Assembly: GCA_937907245.1 (NCBI GenBank)
Contig: CALCUM010000003.1
Coordinates: forward strand, 621,501-685,500
Source: an uncultured Rhodobiaceae bacterium
Lineage (GTDB): Bacteria; Pseudomonadota; Alphaproteobacteria; RS24
Length of the DNA: 64,000 nt
Direction: 5' to 3'
Position 1 is the stretch's first letter; each line of letters opens with the position of its first letter. This document shows positions 11,542 to 20,979 of the stretch, piece by piece. The position numbers and the translations under genes were made by a program. The notes beneath the pieces are model-generated. The model was given only the letters and a program-made list of their open reading frames with translations, was not told the origin of the DNA and ran no database searches.

Positions 11542-12024
11542 TCAGATTTCATAAATTCCATCATCTGAAAAGCCATTATTTTCAGCCGCCGCCGCGTTCA
11601 GTGTTTTCAGCGCGGTCTGGATGATGATTGGCGTGGTGCTATCATGGGCATGCAAAGCCAAACGCGCAACGCTAGCCTCGCCATATTCGAACGTGTCGGG
11701 CGCAGCCATGCGCGGCACATCGGCACGCGCCACTAAATCGATAGCTAAATGGATGGTGCCCGCCTCTATATAGGGACGTCGCACCAATCCAAATCCACGC
11801 AATTCCAGGAGCCCGAGGAGGCTTTCATGCGGGCTCGCAATCATTTTCTGGTCTCGCACTTGCAGGGTAAGGCGGTCATCGCCAATCAAAACAGCGCCGC
11901 AATGCTCTATCAGCCGCGCGGCCAAACTCGATTTACCGCTACCCGAAGGGCCAAATAAAAGGACGCCGCGCCCATTTATTTGCACCGCACTGGCGTGCCT
12001 TGTTTCGCTATCAGGGGACACCAT
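11542..12024 (-). CDS. hprK: HPr kinase/phosphorylase, short alphaproteobacterial form
   Basis: HPr(Ser) kinase, 160 aa, only the C-terminal kinase domain of the Firmicute enzyme (about 310 aa). The P-loop GPSGSGKSS is at residues 25-33, followed by LIGDDRLTL. The lack of the N-terminal domain is normal for alphaproteobacterial HprK. It would phosphorylate the serine of HPr encoded at 10764. It begins 2 bp after the chvG stop, so it is probably translated as part of the chvI-chvG-hprK-EIIA-ptsH unit. Confidence 0.93.
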   Translation of the reverse strand: MVSPDSETRHASAVQINGRGVLLFGPSGSGKSSLAARLIEHCGAVLIGDDRLTLQVRDQKMIASPHESLLGLLELRGFGLVRRPYIEAGTIHLAIDLVARADVPRMAAPDTFEYGEASVARLALHAHDSTTPIIIQTALKTLNAAAAENNGFSDDGIYEI

Positions 12025-12026
12025 GG

Positions 12027-13757
12027 TTAGGCTTTGCCTCGCGATGAGCTGGCTGTCTTGGCGTCCGGCACGGCTTTTGGAAGGGTGAGAGTAAAATAAG
12101 TTCCCATGCCGTCGGGACGATTGTCGGCCAGAAGGTCGCCGCCATGAGCGCGGGCAATCTGGCGAGAGATAGAGAGCCCCAAGCCCGAATGGCCTGCCGG
12201 ATGCGCGTGTTTCTTGGCCGACTTAGAGTTCGACGGCGTGGATGGCTGATGGCTACGGTCGGTATAAAAGCGCTCGAAAATCTTTTCCTGCGTGTCGGGC
12301 GCCAAACCTGGCCCTTCATCCGCGACGATTAACGCAACATGGCTGGGGTGAGATTGAGTGGTCACAAACACCCGCCCGCCATCCGGGCTGAACGAGAGCG
12401 CATTGCTCACCAGATTATCGAGAATTTGCGCAATGGGCGACTTTTGAGCCATGACAGGACACGCCACCTCAGCCCGCACCACCAGCTCTACCCCGTGGTT
12501 GGCCTCCGCCATGCCCTCGCCAATCGCGCCAGCTACCTCTTGCGTCAATTTGGTTAAATCAAAAGCCTCACTGGCCCCTCGGTTTAACTCGGCATCCAAA
12601 CGTGTGGCATTGGCAATATCCGATATCAATCGGTTGAGGCGCTGCACATCATTATGAATAATGCCCATCAGTTGCTCATGCGCTTCCGGCGTTTGGTTGC
12701 GGTCAGTATGCTCGATGCTTTGCACCGCGCTATGTAAAGAGGTCAGCGGATTTTTTAGCTCATGCGCCACATCCGCCGCAAAACGGTCGATGGTGTTAAT
12801 ACGGTCTAGCAGTCGTCCCGTCATGTCTCGCAAAGAAGAGGAGAGCTCAGCAATCTCATCGCCGCGCGGGGTGTAATCGGGAATGGTCTCAAGTCCGGGC
12901 AAGGTGGGGGAATTGGCGCCAAAGCCACGCATGGCCGCTGCCAAACGGCGCACGGGTAAAATCAACGTCGCCGCCAAAATAAGCGAGGTCATCACATTGA
13001 CCACCAAGGCGACGCCAGAGAGCTGCAAAACGGCTTGTCTTTCTTGCGCCAGAATAGCGTCAATTTCGCCCGGCTGGGTAGACACCATCAAGGCGCCAAT
13101 GATGGCGCGATAGCCTTGCACGGGAACGGCGACGGTTAGAATATCGCCGCCTTCTTCAGATTGGCGTTGCAAACTGGCGGTGCGCCCCCGCAAAGCCGCA
13201 ACCACTTCTTCCAGGCCCGAGCCGTCGGCCGCATTTATTTCGCTCAACAAGGGGGCCGAGGGGCGGAAGAACCGCTGCACAGATTGCCATATGGAGGTTA
13301 AAAAACCTGGCATCATGTCGTCCTTATCCATCGGCGGCAAAGATTTAGCAATAACGCGCGCCGAGCGATCCATATGGGCGCTGTCCAGAACCAAATTGCC
13401 ATTGCCCGCATAGAGCCGTAAACGCGCTGTCGAGACTTGGCGGGCTTGGCTCATGGCCCGCTCCGCATCGCGCAAGTCCCAACGCGGTTGACGGCCATCG
13501 CGCAGCAATCGGTTGAGCAGGGACGGTTCGAAAAACTGAAATGTCGTATCCGGTTGTGCGGTTTGGCTTAAGGCGCCTGCGATAAGGCGAGCTTGGGCTT
13601 CCAAGTTTTGGCGGTAGGCATTGGTCAGCCCTTGGCGCGTTTCATTGAGCACCAATATGCCGCCAACCAGCACCAAAAGCCCAACCATATTGAGCAATAT
13701 CAGCCGCGCCAAAAGCGTGCGCGGGACCGAAATTAAAAAAGAGGGCAAAAAGCGCAT
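12027..13757 (-). CDS. chvG: ChvG/ExoS-type sensor histidine kinase
   Basis: Membrane sensor kinase of 576 aa. Order: cytoplasmic start, TM1 near residues 17-40 (LILLNMVGLLVLVGGILVL), a periplasmic domain of ~200 residues, TM2 near 250-270 (VALVVNVMTSLILAATL), HAMP, the H-box AADVAHELKNPLTSL, and an ATPase domain with DEGPGLAPDTQEKIFERFY. This is the ChvG/ExoS family that senses acidity or envelope stress and phosphorylates ChvI. chvI ends one base upstream (13758) and hprK begins 2 bp downstream. A low-complexity stretch (SSTPSNSKSAKKHAHPAG) sits in the ATP lid. Confidence 0.93.
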   Translation of the reverse strand: MRFLPSFLISVPRTLLARLILLNMVGLLVLVGGILVLNETRQGLTNAYRQNLEAQARLIAGALSQTAQPDTTFQFFEPSLLNRLLRDGRQPRWDLRDAERAMSQARQVSTARLRLYAGNGNLVLDSAHMDRSARVIAKSLPPMDKDDMMPGFLTSIWQSVQRFFRPSAPLLSEINAADGSGLEEVVAALRGRTASLQRQSEEGGDILTVAVPVQGYRAIIGALMVSTQPGEIDAILAQERQAVLQLSGVALVVNVMTSLILAATLILPVRRLAAAMRGFGANSPTLPGLETIPDYTPRGDEIAELSSSLRDMTGRLLDRINTIDRFAADVAHELKNPLTSLHSAVQSIEHTDRNQTPEAHEQLMGIIHNDVQRLNRLISDIANATRLDAELNRGASEAFDLTKLTQEVAGAIGEGMAEANHGVELVVRAEVACPVMAQKSPIAQILDNLVSNALSFSPDGGRVFVTTQSHPSHVALIVADEGPGLAPDTQEKIFERFYTDRSHQPSTPSNSKSAKKHAHPAGHSGLGLSISRQIARAHGGDLLADNRPDGMGTYFTLTLPKAVPDAKTASSSRGKA

Positions 13758-14468
13758 TTAGTCGGTTTCTTTAAACTTATAGCCAACGCCATATAAAGTC
13801 TCGATGGCATCGAATTGCTTATCGACAGCCCGAAACTTGCGGCGCAAGCGCTTAATGTGGCTATCGATGGTGCGGTCATCTACGTAGATTTGGTCATCAT
13901 AGGCCGCGTCCATCAGGGCATCGCGACTTTTTACCACACCAGGGCGTCGCGCCAGCGCATCGAGGATCATAAATTCTGTGACGGTAAGCGAAACCGGACT
14001 ATCGCGCCAAAGGCAATCATGGCGATCGGCGTCTAAGCGCAAGGCCCCGCGGAGCAAAATAGCGCCCGCATCTTCTGGCGCCTTGGTCGATTTTGGTTCG
14101 GCACGCGCCTTGGTACGACGCAAGACAGCGCGTATCCGTTCGATCAGCAAGCGCTGCGAGAAGGGCTTGGTAATATAGTCGTCCGCGCCCATTTTGAGGC
14201 CGAAAACCTCATCTATCTCGTCGTCTTTACTGGTCAGAAAAACCACGGGCATCTGGCTTGTTTGGCGCAGTTTTCTGAGTAATTCGAGGCCATCCATGCG
14301 CGGCATTTTAATGTCAAAGACCCCAATATCCGATGGCGCTTGGGCCAAGGCCTGCAAGGCGGTTTCCCCATCGGTAAAACTGCGCACACCAAAACCCTCG
14401 CTCTCCAATGCCATGCGAACCGAGGCCAGAATATTAGCGTCATCATCAACCAGAATAATTTGTGCCAT
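13758..14468 (-). CDS. chvI: ChvI-type response regulator
   Basis: OmpR/PhoB-type response regulator, 236 aa. The receiver has the acidic pocket VDDDANI, the phospho-acceptor aspartate in [12 protein letters not shown], and the KPFS signature; the C-terminal half is a winged helix ([19 protein letters not shown]). It is the partner of ChvG, encoded immediately downstream. It is transcribed divergently from pckA across a 279-bp gap; in rhizobia ChvI acts on pckA, so the shared intergenic region is a natural place for its sites, although I cannot identify an operator by eye. AAGGAG precedes the ATG (revcomp of 14469-14478). Confidence 0.94.
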   Translation of the reverse strand: MAQIILVDDDANILASVRMALESEGFGVRSFTDGETALQALAQAPSDIGVFDIKMPRMDGLELLRKLRQTSQMPVVFLTSKDDEIDEVFGLKMGADDYITKPFSQRLLIERIRAVLRRTKARAEPKSTKAPEDAGAILLRGALRLDADRHDCLWRDSPVSLTVTEFMILDALARRPGVVKSRDALMDAAYDDQIYVDDRTIDSHIKRLRRKFRAVDKQFDAIETLYGVGYKFKETD

Positions 14469-14712
14469 ACGTAACTCCTTGTCTTAATCCTAGGCTTTTG
14501 CGGGGCGTAAGAGAAGAACTGATGAAAAGAAAATTCATGGCAACACGCAACGCTGGTTTAGGCCAGCACTTCGCAAACCAAGCGCGATAGAGGGGCCGAT
14601 GGGTAAATCATCAACATGAATTGTGGCAAGGGTGCGGCAGGTGGCTTGCGTCTCACGAAAAGGTCGCATATATTCCGGCATCCGCTCAAGAGGGGCGCAT
14701 GTTTATTTGGCA

Positions 14713-14731
14713 CTCGTTTATGGCAAACGAG
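14713..14731 (+). promoter_or_regulatory. Leader hairpin abutting the pckA ribosome-binding site
   Basis: A perfect 7-bp inverted repeat CTCGTTT / AAACGAG with a 5-nt loop ends one base before the strong Shine-Dalgarno run AGGGGG that serves pckA (start 14748). The placement suggests either modulation of translation or a dyad operator. The rest of the chvI-pckA gap (14469-14747) shows no other feature I can name. Confidence 0.45.
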
Positions 14732-14747
14732 CAGGGGGTTTTAAATC

Positions 14748-16349
14748 ATGAAACAAACCGGATTCCACATCAGCAAGAACGGCATTGACCATCAAGGCCT
14801 GGACAAAGCGTCTGCTATTCACTGGAATTTGCGTCCATCGCAAATTTACGAAATGGCGCTGGCCCGCGGCGAAGGCGAAATTGCCGACAGCGGACCTTTA
14901 TTGGTGAAAACTGGCTCTCACACTGGCCGTTCCGCGCAGGATAAGTTCATTGTCCGCGACGCGACCACCGAAGACACCATCTGGTGGGACAATAATAAGT
15001 CGATGACGTCAGAGCAATTCGATGCTCTCCACGCCGACATGCTGGATTATTCGGCTGGAAAAGAGTTTCTCGTCCAAGACCTATTCGGCGGCGCTGATGA
15101 AACCCACCGCCTCGCTACCCGCGTGGTCACGGAATTGGCTTGGCATTCGCTATTCATTCAAAACCTACTGATTGAGCCAGAAACACAAGAGCTAGACGGT
15201 TTCGACCCAAGCTTCGTGATTATGAATTTCCCCGGCTTTAAAGCCGATACGGCCCGCCACGGCAGCCGCACGGAAACCATGATTGCCGTTAATTTCGACA
15301 AAAAACTAGTGCTGATTTGCGGCACGTCTTATGCGGGCGAAACCAAGAAGTCGGTTTTCTCGATGTTGAATTATGCCCTTCCCGCCAAACGCGTGATGCC
15401 GATGCACTGCTCGGTTAACGTGGGCGACGAAGGCGATAGCGCCGTGTTCTTTGGTTTGAGCGGCACAGGCAAAACGACCCTCTCCGCTGACCCGAACCGC
15501 GTTCTGGTAGGCGATGATGAGCATGGGTGGTCTGAAAATGGCGTCTTCAACTTTGAAGGCGGCTGCTATGCGAAAATGATTAATCTTTCGGCGGAAGCGG
15601 AACCAGAAATTTTTGCCACCACGAAACGCTTCGGCACCGTGTTGGAAAATGTGGTGATGGATCCAGATACCCGCGAGTTGGACTTCAATGATAATACATT
15701 GGCCGAAAACTCACGTGGTGCCTATCCTCTAAGCTTTATTCCCAATGCTTCGGAAACCGGAACCGCGGGGCACCCGAAAAACATCATTATGCTGACCGCC
15801 GATGCCTTTGGTGTCTTGCCGCCCATCTCGCGCATGACCCCAAGCCAAGCGATGTATCACTTCTTGTCAGGCTACACCGCTAAAGTGGCCGGCACCGAAA
15901 AAGGCGTTACTGAGCCAGAAGCAACTTTCTCAACCTGCTTTGGCGCGCCTTTCATGCCGCGTCACCCATCCGAATATGGCAACCTGCTGCGCGACTTGAT
16001 TGCGGAACATGACGCCAAATGCTGGTTGGTCAACACAGGTTGGACCGGCGGAGCTTATGGTATTGGCAACCGCATGCCGATTAAAGAGACCCGTGCGTTG
16101 CTCTCAGCCGCGCTCGATGGCAGCCTGAACAATGTAGAGTTCCGCGTCGATGAAAACTTTGGTTTCGATGTGCCAGTCTCCGTCCCCGGTGTCGATGGGT
16201 CGATTTTGAACCCGCGCGATACATGGGCCGATAAAGACGGCTATGACGCGCAAGCCAAGAAATTGGTTGCCATGTTCGTCAATAATTTCGACAAATTCAT
16301 GGACCACGTAGACGAAAACGTCCGCGCGGCAGCTCTTGCTGCTGAATAA
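14748..16349 (+). CDS. pckA: Phosphoenolpyruvate carboxykinase (ATP)
   Basis: ATP-dependent PEPCK, 533 aa, which converts oxaloacetate and ATP to PEP in gluconeogenesis. The kinase-1a loop [16 protein letters not shown], the substrate motif [10 protein letters not shown] and the metal-binding region around [18 protein letters not shown] are all present at family positions and the length is standard. The start has AGGGGG at good spacing. It is divergent from chvI and convergent with polA, and ends before a clear intrinsic terminator. Its stop codon lies in a short tandem repeat (16338-16372). Confidence 0.97.
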   Translation: MKQTGFHISKNGIDHQGLDKASAIHWNLRPSQIYEMALARGEGEIADSGPLLVKTGSHTGRSAQDKFIVRDATTEDTIWWDNNKSMTSEQFDALHADMLDYSAGKEFLVQDLFGGADETHRLATRVVTELAWHSLFIQNLLIEPETQELDGFDPSFVIMNFPGFKADTARHGSRTETMIAVNFDKKLVLICGTSYAGETKKSVFSMLNYALPAKRVMPMHCSVNVGDEGDSAVFFGLSGTGKTTLSADPNRVLVGDDEHGWSENGVFNFEGGCYAKMINLSAEAEPEIFATTKRFGTVLENVVMDPDTRELDFNDNTLAENSRGAYPLSFIPNASETGTAGHPKNIIMLTADAFGVLPPISRMTPSQAMYHFLSGYTAKVAGTEKGVTEPEATFSTCFGAPFMPRHPSEYGNLLRDLIAEHDAKCWLVNTGWTGGAYGIGNRMPIKETRALLSAALDGSLNNVEFRVDENFGFDVPVSVPGVDGSILNPRDTWADKDGYDAQAKKLVAMFVNNFDKFMDHVDENVRAAALAAE

Positions 16350-16372
16350 GGGCTGCTGAATAGTCCTGAATA
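16338..16372. repeat. Short tandem duplication across the pckA stop codon
   Basis: The 11-bp block GCTGCTGAATA occurs at 16338-16348 and again at 16352-16362 (14-bp period), and its last seven bases (CTGAATA) recur at 16366-16372. The first copy carries the TAA stop of pckA (16347-16349). It resembles replication-slippage duplication and is one of several such cases in this window. Confidence 0.8.
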
Positions 16373-16389
16373 AGTCAGGTAAATAATTC

Positions 16390-16420
16390 AAAAGGCGGGG
16401 CTTATACCCCGCCTTTTTTG
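16390..16420 (+). terminator. Intrinsic terminator after pckA
   Basis: Stem AAAAGGCGGGG, loop CTTATA, stem CCCCGCCTTTT, then a T run (TTTTTTG). This is a textbook Rho-independent terminator 40 bp beyond the pckA stop. The A run on its left side would also allow it to work for polA, which converges from the right. Confidence 0.93.
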
Positions 16421-16440
16421 TTTCTGAATGAATTTATATA

Positions 16441-16480
16441 ATTAATACTATTAATAAATTATATTAATAATACTATTAAT
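16441..16480. repeat. AT-only repeat over the polA stop
   Basis: ATTAATACTATTAAT at 16441-16455 recurs as ATTAATAATACTATTAAT at 16463-16480, separated by 7 bp. Each unit is nearly palindromic. The right copy contains the polA stop codon (complement of 16476-16478). It is probably a slippage duplication. Confidence 0.7.
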
Positions 16481-19370
16481 GCGCTTCTTCCCAATTATCC
16501 GCCGCCATCGCGTCTACAACGAGGGGAACGGATAGGGTTAGCTTTGGCGCGCAGGCATTTTCCATGGTTTGGCGGACAATTTCGATAAGTTTTGGGCAAT
16601 CTTCTTTCGGGGCCTCAAAAATCAACTCATCATGCACTTGCAACAGCATCCGCGCATCTGTAAGTCCAGCTTTTTTCAGCGCGCCGGGCATTTGTATCAT
16701 CGCGCGACGAATAATATCGGCGGCCGTGCCTTGAATGGGCGCATTAATGGCGGCGCGCTCGGCAAACGCCCGTCGGGCCGGTATTTTGGCGTTAATTTCG
16801 CTTAAATGCACTTTGCGGCCGAATAAAGTAGTCACATAGCCTTGCGCTTTGGCCTCGGCCTTCACGGTTTCCATATAGTCTTTAATGCCGGGGAATTTGG
16901 CGAAATAAGCGTTGATGTAATCGCTGGCCTGCCCGCGCGAAATGCCCAATTGATTGGCTAAGCCAAAAGCGGAAATGCCATAGATAATGCCAAAGTTAAT
17001 CGCCTTGGCGCGGCGGCGCACTTCGGGGGGCATCTCGGCCAAAGGCACGTTAAACATCTCGGAAGCCGTCATCGCATGAATATCATGGCCCGCCTGAAAA
17101 GCATCTCGTAGCGCGTCAATCTCGGCCATATGCGCCAAGACCCGCAGCTCGATTTGGCTGTAATCGGCACTGACCAATTGATAGCCCTCCGGTGCCACAA
17201 ATGCCGTCCGAATGCGCCGACCGTCTTCCGTGCGAATGGGAATATTCTGCAAATTCGGATCTGACGAAGACAAGCGCCCCGTCGTTGTGGCGGCCAAAGA
17301 GTAGGAGGTATGAATACGCCCCGTTTCAGGATGAATAAAGCCCGGCAAAGCATCCGTATATGTAGACTTCAGCTTGGCCAATCCGCGCCATTCCAAAACC
17401 AAACTAGCCAGCTCATGACCATCGGCGGCGATGCCTTCCAGCACTTCGGCACCGGTTGCCCAAGCGCCGGTTTTGGTTTTCTTGCCGCCGGGCAAGGCCA
17501 TTTTCTCAAACAAAATATCGCCAAGCTGCTTTGGGCTCGCAATATTAAAGGTCTCCCCAGCTGCCGCGAAAATAGCTTCTTCCATACCCGCCATTTTTTG
17601 CGCGAACTCGCCCGACAGCCGCGATAAAACCGTGCGATCGACATGCACGCCAATGGCTTCCATTTCGCGCAAAACCGGTACCAAAGGCCGCTCGGTCGAC
17701 TCGTAAACCCCCACCATATGTTCGCGCGCCAACCGCGGCTTTAAATGCCGCCAAAGCCGCAAAGTCACATCCGCATCTTCCGCCGCATAAGGCACGGCCT
17801 TGTCGATAGGCACTTGGTCGAAGGTAATCATGTTCTTGCCGCTGCCCAGCAATTCCTTGATAGGGATGGGCGAATGATCGAGATATTTTTGCGCCAGAAA
17901 ATCCATGCCATGGCCATGCGAGCCCGCATCCAGCGTGTAAGATAATAACATCGTGTCATCAAATGGCGTGACCTCCAGCCCATTGCGGGCGAGCACTTGC
18001 AAATCAAACTTCGCGTTCTGCAAAACCTTTATTATCGACGGGTCCGCCAGAAGCGGTTTTAAAATAGCCAAGGCCTTTGACATATTGATCTGGGTTGGGG
18101 CGCTATCGCCAAAATCAAGCCCGTCCGTTGCCCCATGTTGCAGCGGCATATAGGCCGCCTCGCCTGGCGCCACGGCCATGGATATGCCCACCAAACGGCA
18201 TTGCATCGTATCCAAACCATCGGTTTCTGTATCTATCGCCAAGACGCCGGTCTCATAGGCGCGCGCCACCATGGCCTCTAATTGCGCCTCGGTCTCAAGG
18301 CACGTATAGCTCGCCGCATCGATGGCGGGCATGGCGGCAGGTAAGCTGCGATAGGTGCCAAGGCGGCTGCCCGCATCGCTATCGGTCGCGTGGTTTTCAA
18401 CCGATGGTTTTTCGTCCGCCGCCAAAGCATCCGACGCATCAAACGCATCCGCATCCCAATCATAGCGGGTCGCCAAGCGTTTGGTCAGCGTGTTAAATTC
18501 CATGGCCTTCGCAAAGCCCAATAATTTAGCGCCCTGTGGCGCCCGCATCGCCATGTCTTCAAAACCGATGGGCATAGGCGTGTCTTGGCGCAAGGTTACG
18601 AGCTCGCGACTGATGCGCGCCTGTTCGGCAAATTCGATGAGGTTTTCGCGACGTTTGTTTTGCTTAATCTCCGAGGCGCGTTCCAAAAGCGTATCGAGGT
18701 CGCCATATTCGTCGATCAATTGCGCGGCAGTTTTAATGCCAATGCCCGGCACGCCCGGCACGTTATCGGCGCTATCGCCAGCCAAGGATTGCACATCAAT
18801 GACCTTATTAGGCGCAACGCCAAACTTCTCCAGCACTTGCTCAGGGCCGATGAATTTATCTTTCATCGTATCGACCATATCAATGGTGCCACCGACCAAT
18901 TGCATCAAATCTTTATCCGATGAGACAATCGTCACACGCGCGCCCATTTTGGCCGCCTCCACCGCATAAGTGGCAATCAAATCATCGGCTTCAAAGCCTT
19001 GCAAATCAATGGCAGGAATATCAAACGCGCGCACCGCTTCGCGCACCAAAGGAAACTGCGGGCGCAAGTCTTCGGGCGCCGGTGGACGATGGGCTTTATA
19101 TTGATCGTAAATATCGCTGCGGAAGGTTTTGCCCGAAGCGTCAAAAATCACCGCCAAATGTGTGGGCGTTTGCGCCTCTCCCATCTCGTTCAATAGCTTT
19201 AGCAGCATATTGCAAAAACCAGACACGGCGCCCACAGGCAGGCCATCCGACTTTCGGGTCAAGGGCGGCAGCGCGTGATAGGCACGAAAAATATAGCCAG
19301 ACCCATCGACCAAATAGAGATGATCGTCTTTGCTTAGCGGGCTGGGTGTGGATGCTGGCGATGACGTCAT
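16476..19370 (-). CDS. polA: DNA polymerase I
   Basis: DNA polymerase I, about 964 aa, used in Okazaki-fragment processing and repair. All three domains are visible: an N-terminal 5' nuclease (LYLVDGSGYIFRAYHALPP; SLAGDSADNVPGVPGIG), a 3'-5' exonuclease with its acidic site (LAIDTETDGLDT), and the polymerase with motif A SADYSQIELRVLA, motif B RRAKAINFGIIYG and motif C LLQVHDELIFEAP. The ATG at 19370 is preferred over a TTG two codons upstream. It is convergent with pckA and divergent from the ABC ATPase gene. Confidence 0.96.
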   Translation of the reverse strand: MTSSPASTPSPLSKDDHLYLVDGSGYIFRAYHALPPLTRKSDGLPVGAVSGFCNMLLKLLNEMGEAQTPTHLAVIFDASGKTFRSDIYDQYKAHRPPAPEDLRPQFPLVREAVRAFDIPAIDLQGFEADDLIATYAVEAAKMGARVTIVSSDKDLMQLVGGTIDMVDTMKDKFIGPEQVLEKFGVAPNKVIDVQSLAGDSADNVPGVPGIGIKTAAQLIDEYGDLDTLLERASEIKQNKRRENLIEFAEQARISRELVTLRQDTPMPIGFEDMAMRAPQGAKLLGFAKAMEFNTLTKRLATRYDWDADAFDASDALAADEKPSVENHATDSDAGSRLGTYRSLPAAMPAIDAASYTCLETEAQLEAMVARAYETGVLAIDTETDGLDTMQCRLVGISMAVAPGEAAYMPLQHGATDGLDFGDSAPTQINMSKALAILKPLLADPSIIKVLQNAKFDLQVLARNGLEVTPFDDTMLLSYTLDAGSHGHGMDFLAQKYLDHSPIPIKELLGSGKNMITFDQVPIDKAVPYAAEDADVTLRLWRHLKPRLAREHMVGVYESTERPLVPVLREMEAIGVHVDRTVLSRLSGEFAQKMAGMEEAIFAAAGETFNIASPKQLGDILFEKMALPGGKKTKTGAWATGAEVLEGIAADGHELASLVLEWRGLAKLKSTYTDALPGFIHPETGRIHTSYSLAATTTGRLSSSDPNLQNIPIRTEDGRRIRTAFVAPEGYQLVSADYSQIELRVLAHMAEIDALRDAFQAGHDIHAMTASEMFNVPLAEMPPEVRRRAKAINFGIIYGISAFGLANQLGISRGQASDYINAYFAKFPGIKDYMETVKAEAKAQGYVTTLFGRKVHLSEINAKIPARRAFAERAAINAPIQGTAADIIRRAMIQMPGALKKAGLTDARMLLQVHDELIFEAPKEDCPKLIEIVRQTMENACAPKLTLSVPLVVDAMAADNWEEAH

Positions 19371-19526
19371 GGGCAATGGCTCTCTTTCTCAACGATTCTA
19401 TTTTGTCACTCTAGCAAAGCGCAGAGACAAAGAAGACACCTAATGGCGTTTTGTCGATTTATTCCCCAGAACAAAAATGCTACACCTTTGGCTCTCGGTT
19501 TCACGAGAGATTATAAGGATTGTATT

Positions 19527-20456
19527 ATGTCTGAATTTGCACTGAGCGCCCAAGGTCTTAAAAAAACCTATAAGGCAGCTGGCAATGCACCCGCGAAGCA
19601 AGCCCTCAAGGGCATTGATTTAAAGGTGCCGCGCGGGTCTATTTTTGGCCTCTTGGGGCCGAACGGGGCAGGCAAATCGACTTTCATCAACATCCTCGCT
19701 GGCATGGTGATGAAAACCGAAGGCACGGCCTCCATTTGGGGCTTTGATATTGACGAAAACCCGCGCCAATCGCGCGCGTCTATTGGCATTGTGCCGCAAG
19801 AATTATCTATCGACCCGTTTTTTACCCCGGGCGAAATTATGGATTTTCAGGCGGGTATGTATGGGGTTCCAAAATCGGAACGCCGCACCATGGATATTTT
19901 AAAAGCGGTCGGCCTCGACGACAAAGTGAACGCTTATGCGCGCACGCTTTCGGGCGGTATGCGGCGGCGTTTATTGGTTGCCAAAGCTCTGGTTCATAAT
20001 CCGCCCGTTTTGGTTCTCGACGAGCCGACAGCAGGCGTCGACATTGAGTTGCGTCGCCAACTTTGGGATTATGTCAAAGAGCTGAACGCGCAAGGTGTGA
20101 CCATTGTTTTGACCACGCATTACCTCGAAGAAGCCGAAGAACTATGCGACACCATTGCGATTATCGACCAAGGCGGGCTTGTGGCCTGTGACAGCACGCA
20201 AAACTTGCTGAGCCAAATTGATAATAAAACACTGCTTATTCGTCCCAGCTCGGCTCTATCGGCCGCTCCAGATTTGGGCAATATCGCTTGCAACTTGCGC
20301 GAAGATGGCCGCTTGGCGGTGCAGTATAATCCGGGCGATATGCACGCCGGCGCTGTGCTGGCTGCCGTACAAGGCGCCGGCATTGAAATTGTCGACCTCG
20401 ACACGCAAGGGGCCGAGCTTGAAACCATATTTATGAAACTCACCAGCCACAAATAA
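19527..20456 (+). CDS. ABC transporter ATP-binding protein (CcmA/NatA type)
   Basis: ATPase subunit of an ABC exporter, about 309 aa. Walker A GLLGPNGAGKST, signature LSGGMRRRLLVAKAL, Walker B PVLVLDEPTAGVD and the H-loop TTHYLEEAEELCD are all intact, followed by a ~90-residue C-terminal region typical of the multidrug/gliding-type ATPases. No permease gene is adjacent in the window, so the membrane partner must be elsewhere. The start is taken at 19527 (MSEFALSAQG) with AAGGA upstream; the 28 upstream codons are not family-like. It ends 19 bp before mce. Confidence 0.9.
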   Translation: MSEFALSAQGLKKTYKAAGNAPAKQALKGIDLKVPRGSIFGLLGPNGAGKSTFINILAGMVMKTEGTASIWGFDIDENPRQSRASIGIVPQELSIDPFFTPGEIMDFQAGMYGVPKSERRTMDILKAVGLDDKVNAYARTLSGGMRRRLLVAKALVHNPPVLVLDEPTAGVDIELRRQLWDYVKELNAQGVTIVLTTHYLEEAEELCDTIAIIDQGGLVACDSTQNLLSQIDNKTLLIRPSSALSAAPDLGNIACNLREDGRLAVQYNPGDMHAGAVLAAVQGAGIEIVDLDTQGAELETIFMKLTSHK

Positions 20457-20475
20457 TCTCAAACAGGAGCCACCC

Positions 20476-20892
20476 ATGATCGGACGTTTAAACCATGTCG
20501 GCGTTGCCACCCCCTCCATTGACGAAGCGGTAAAGCTGTATCGCGACGTGCTGGGAGCCACGAGTATCGGCGAAAAGTTTAAAATGGAAGAGCAAGGCGT
20601 CTGGGTCTGTTTCGTCGATTTGCCGAATAGCCAAATCGAGCTCATTGAGCCGATTGACGAGAGCAGCACCATCACGGGCTTTTTGAAAAACAACCCGCTG
20701 GGCGGCCAGCATCACATCTGCTTTGAGGTAGAAGACCTTTTGGCGGCACGCGACGACATGGTCGCCAAAGGCGCCCGCGTGCTAGGCGAGCCGCGCATCG
20801 GCGCCCACGGCACCCCAATTATTTTCATCCACCCAAAAGACATGGGCGGCATGTTGGTCGAATTGATGCAAACACCAGAGGCCGCGCATTAA
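20476..20892 (+). CDS. mce: Methylmalonyl-CoA epimerase
   Basis: A vicinal-oxygen-chelate protein of 138 aa that interconverts (2R)- and (2S)-methylmalonyl-CoA in propionyl-CoA breakdown. The family start RLNHVGVATPSIDEAVKLYR, metal-ligand segments QHHICFEVED and the ending MGGMLVELMQ match epimerases closely. AGGAG precedes the ATG. It is likely co-transcribed with the upstream ABC ATPase gene although the functions seem unrelated. Confidence 0.93.
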   Translation: MIGRLNHVGVATPSIDEAVKLYRDVLGATSIGEKFKMEEQGVWVCFVDLPNSQIELIEPIDESSTITGFLKNNPLGGQHHICFEVEDLLAARDDMVAKGARVLGEPRIGAHGTPIIFIHPKDMGGMLVELMQTPEAAH

Positions 20893-20979
20893 ATCCAACC
20901 GCTCCGCAACTTGACCTTTGCCGGCGAAACTGACAGTCTTTTTGTATGAATTTTTCAAATCTCTGTCAGGGAGCGCAAA

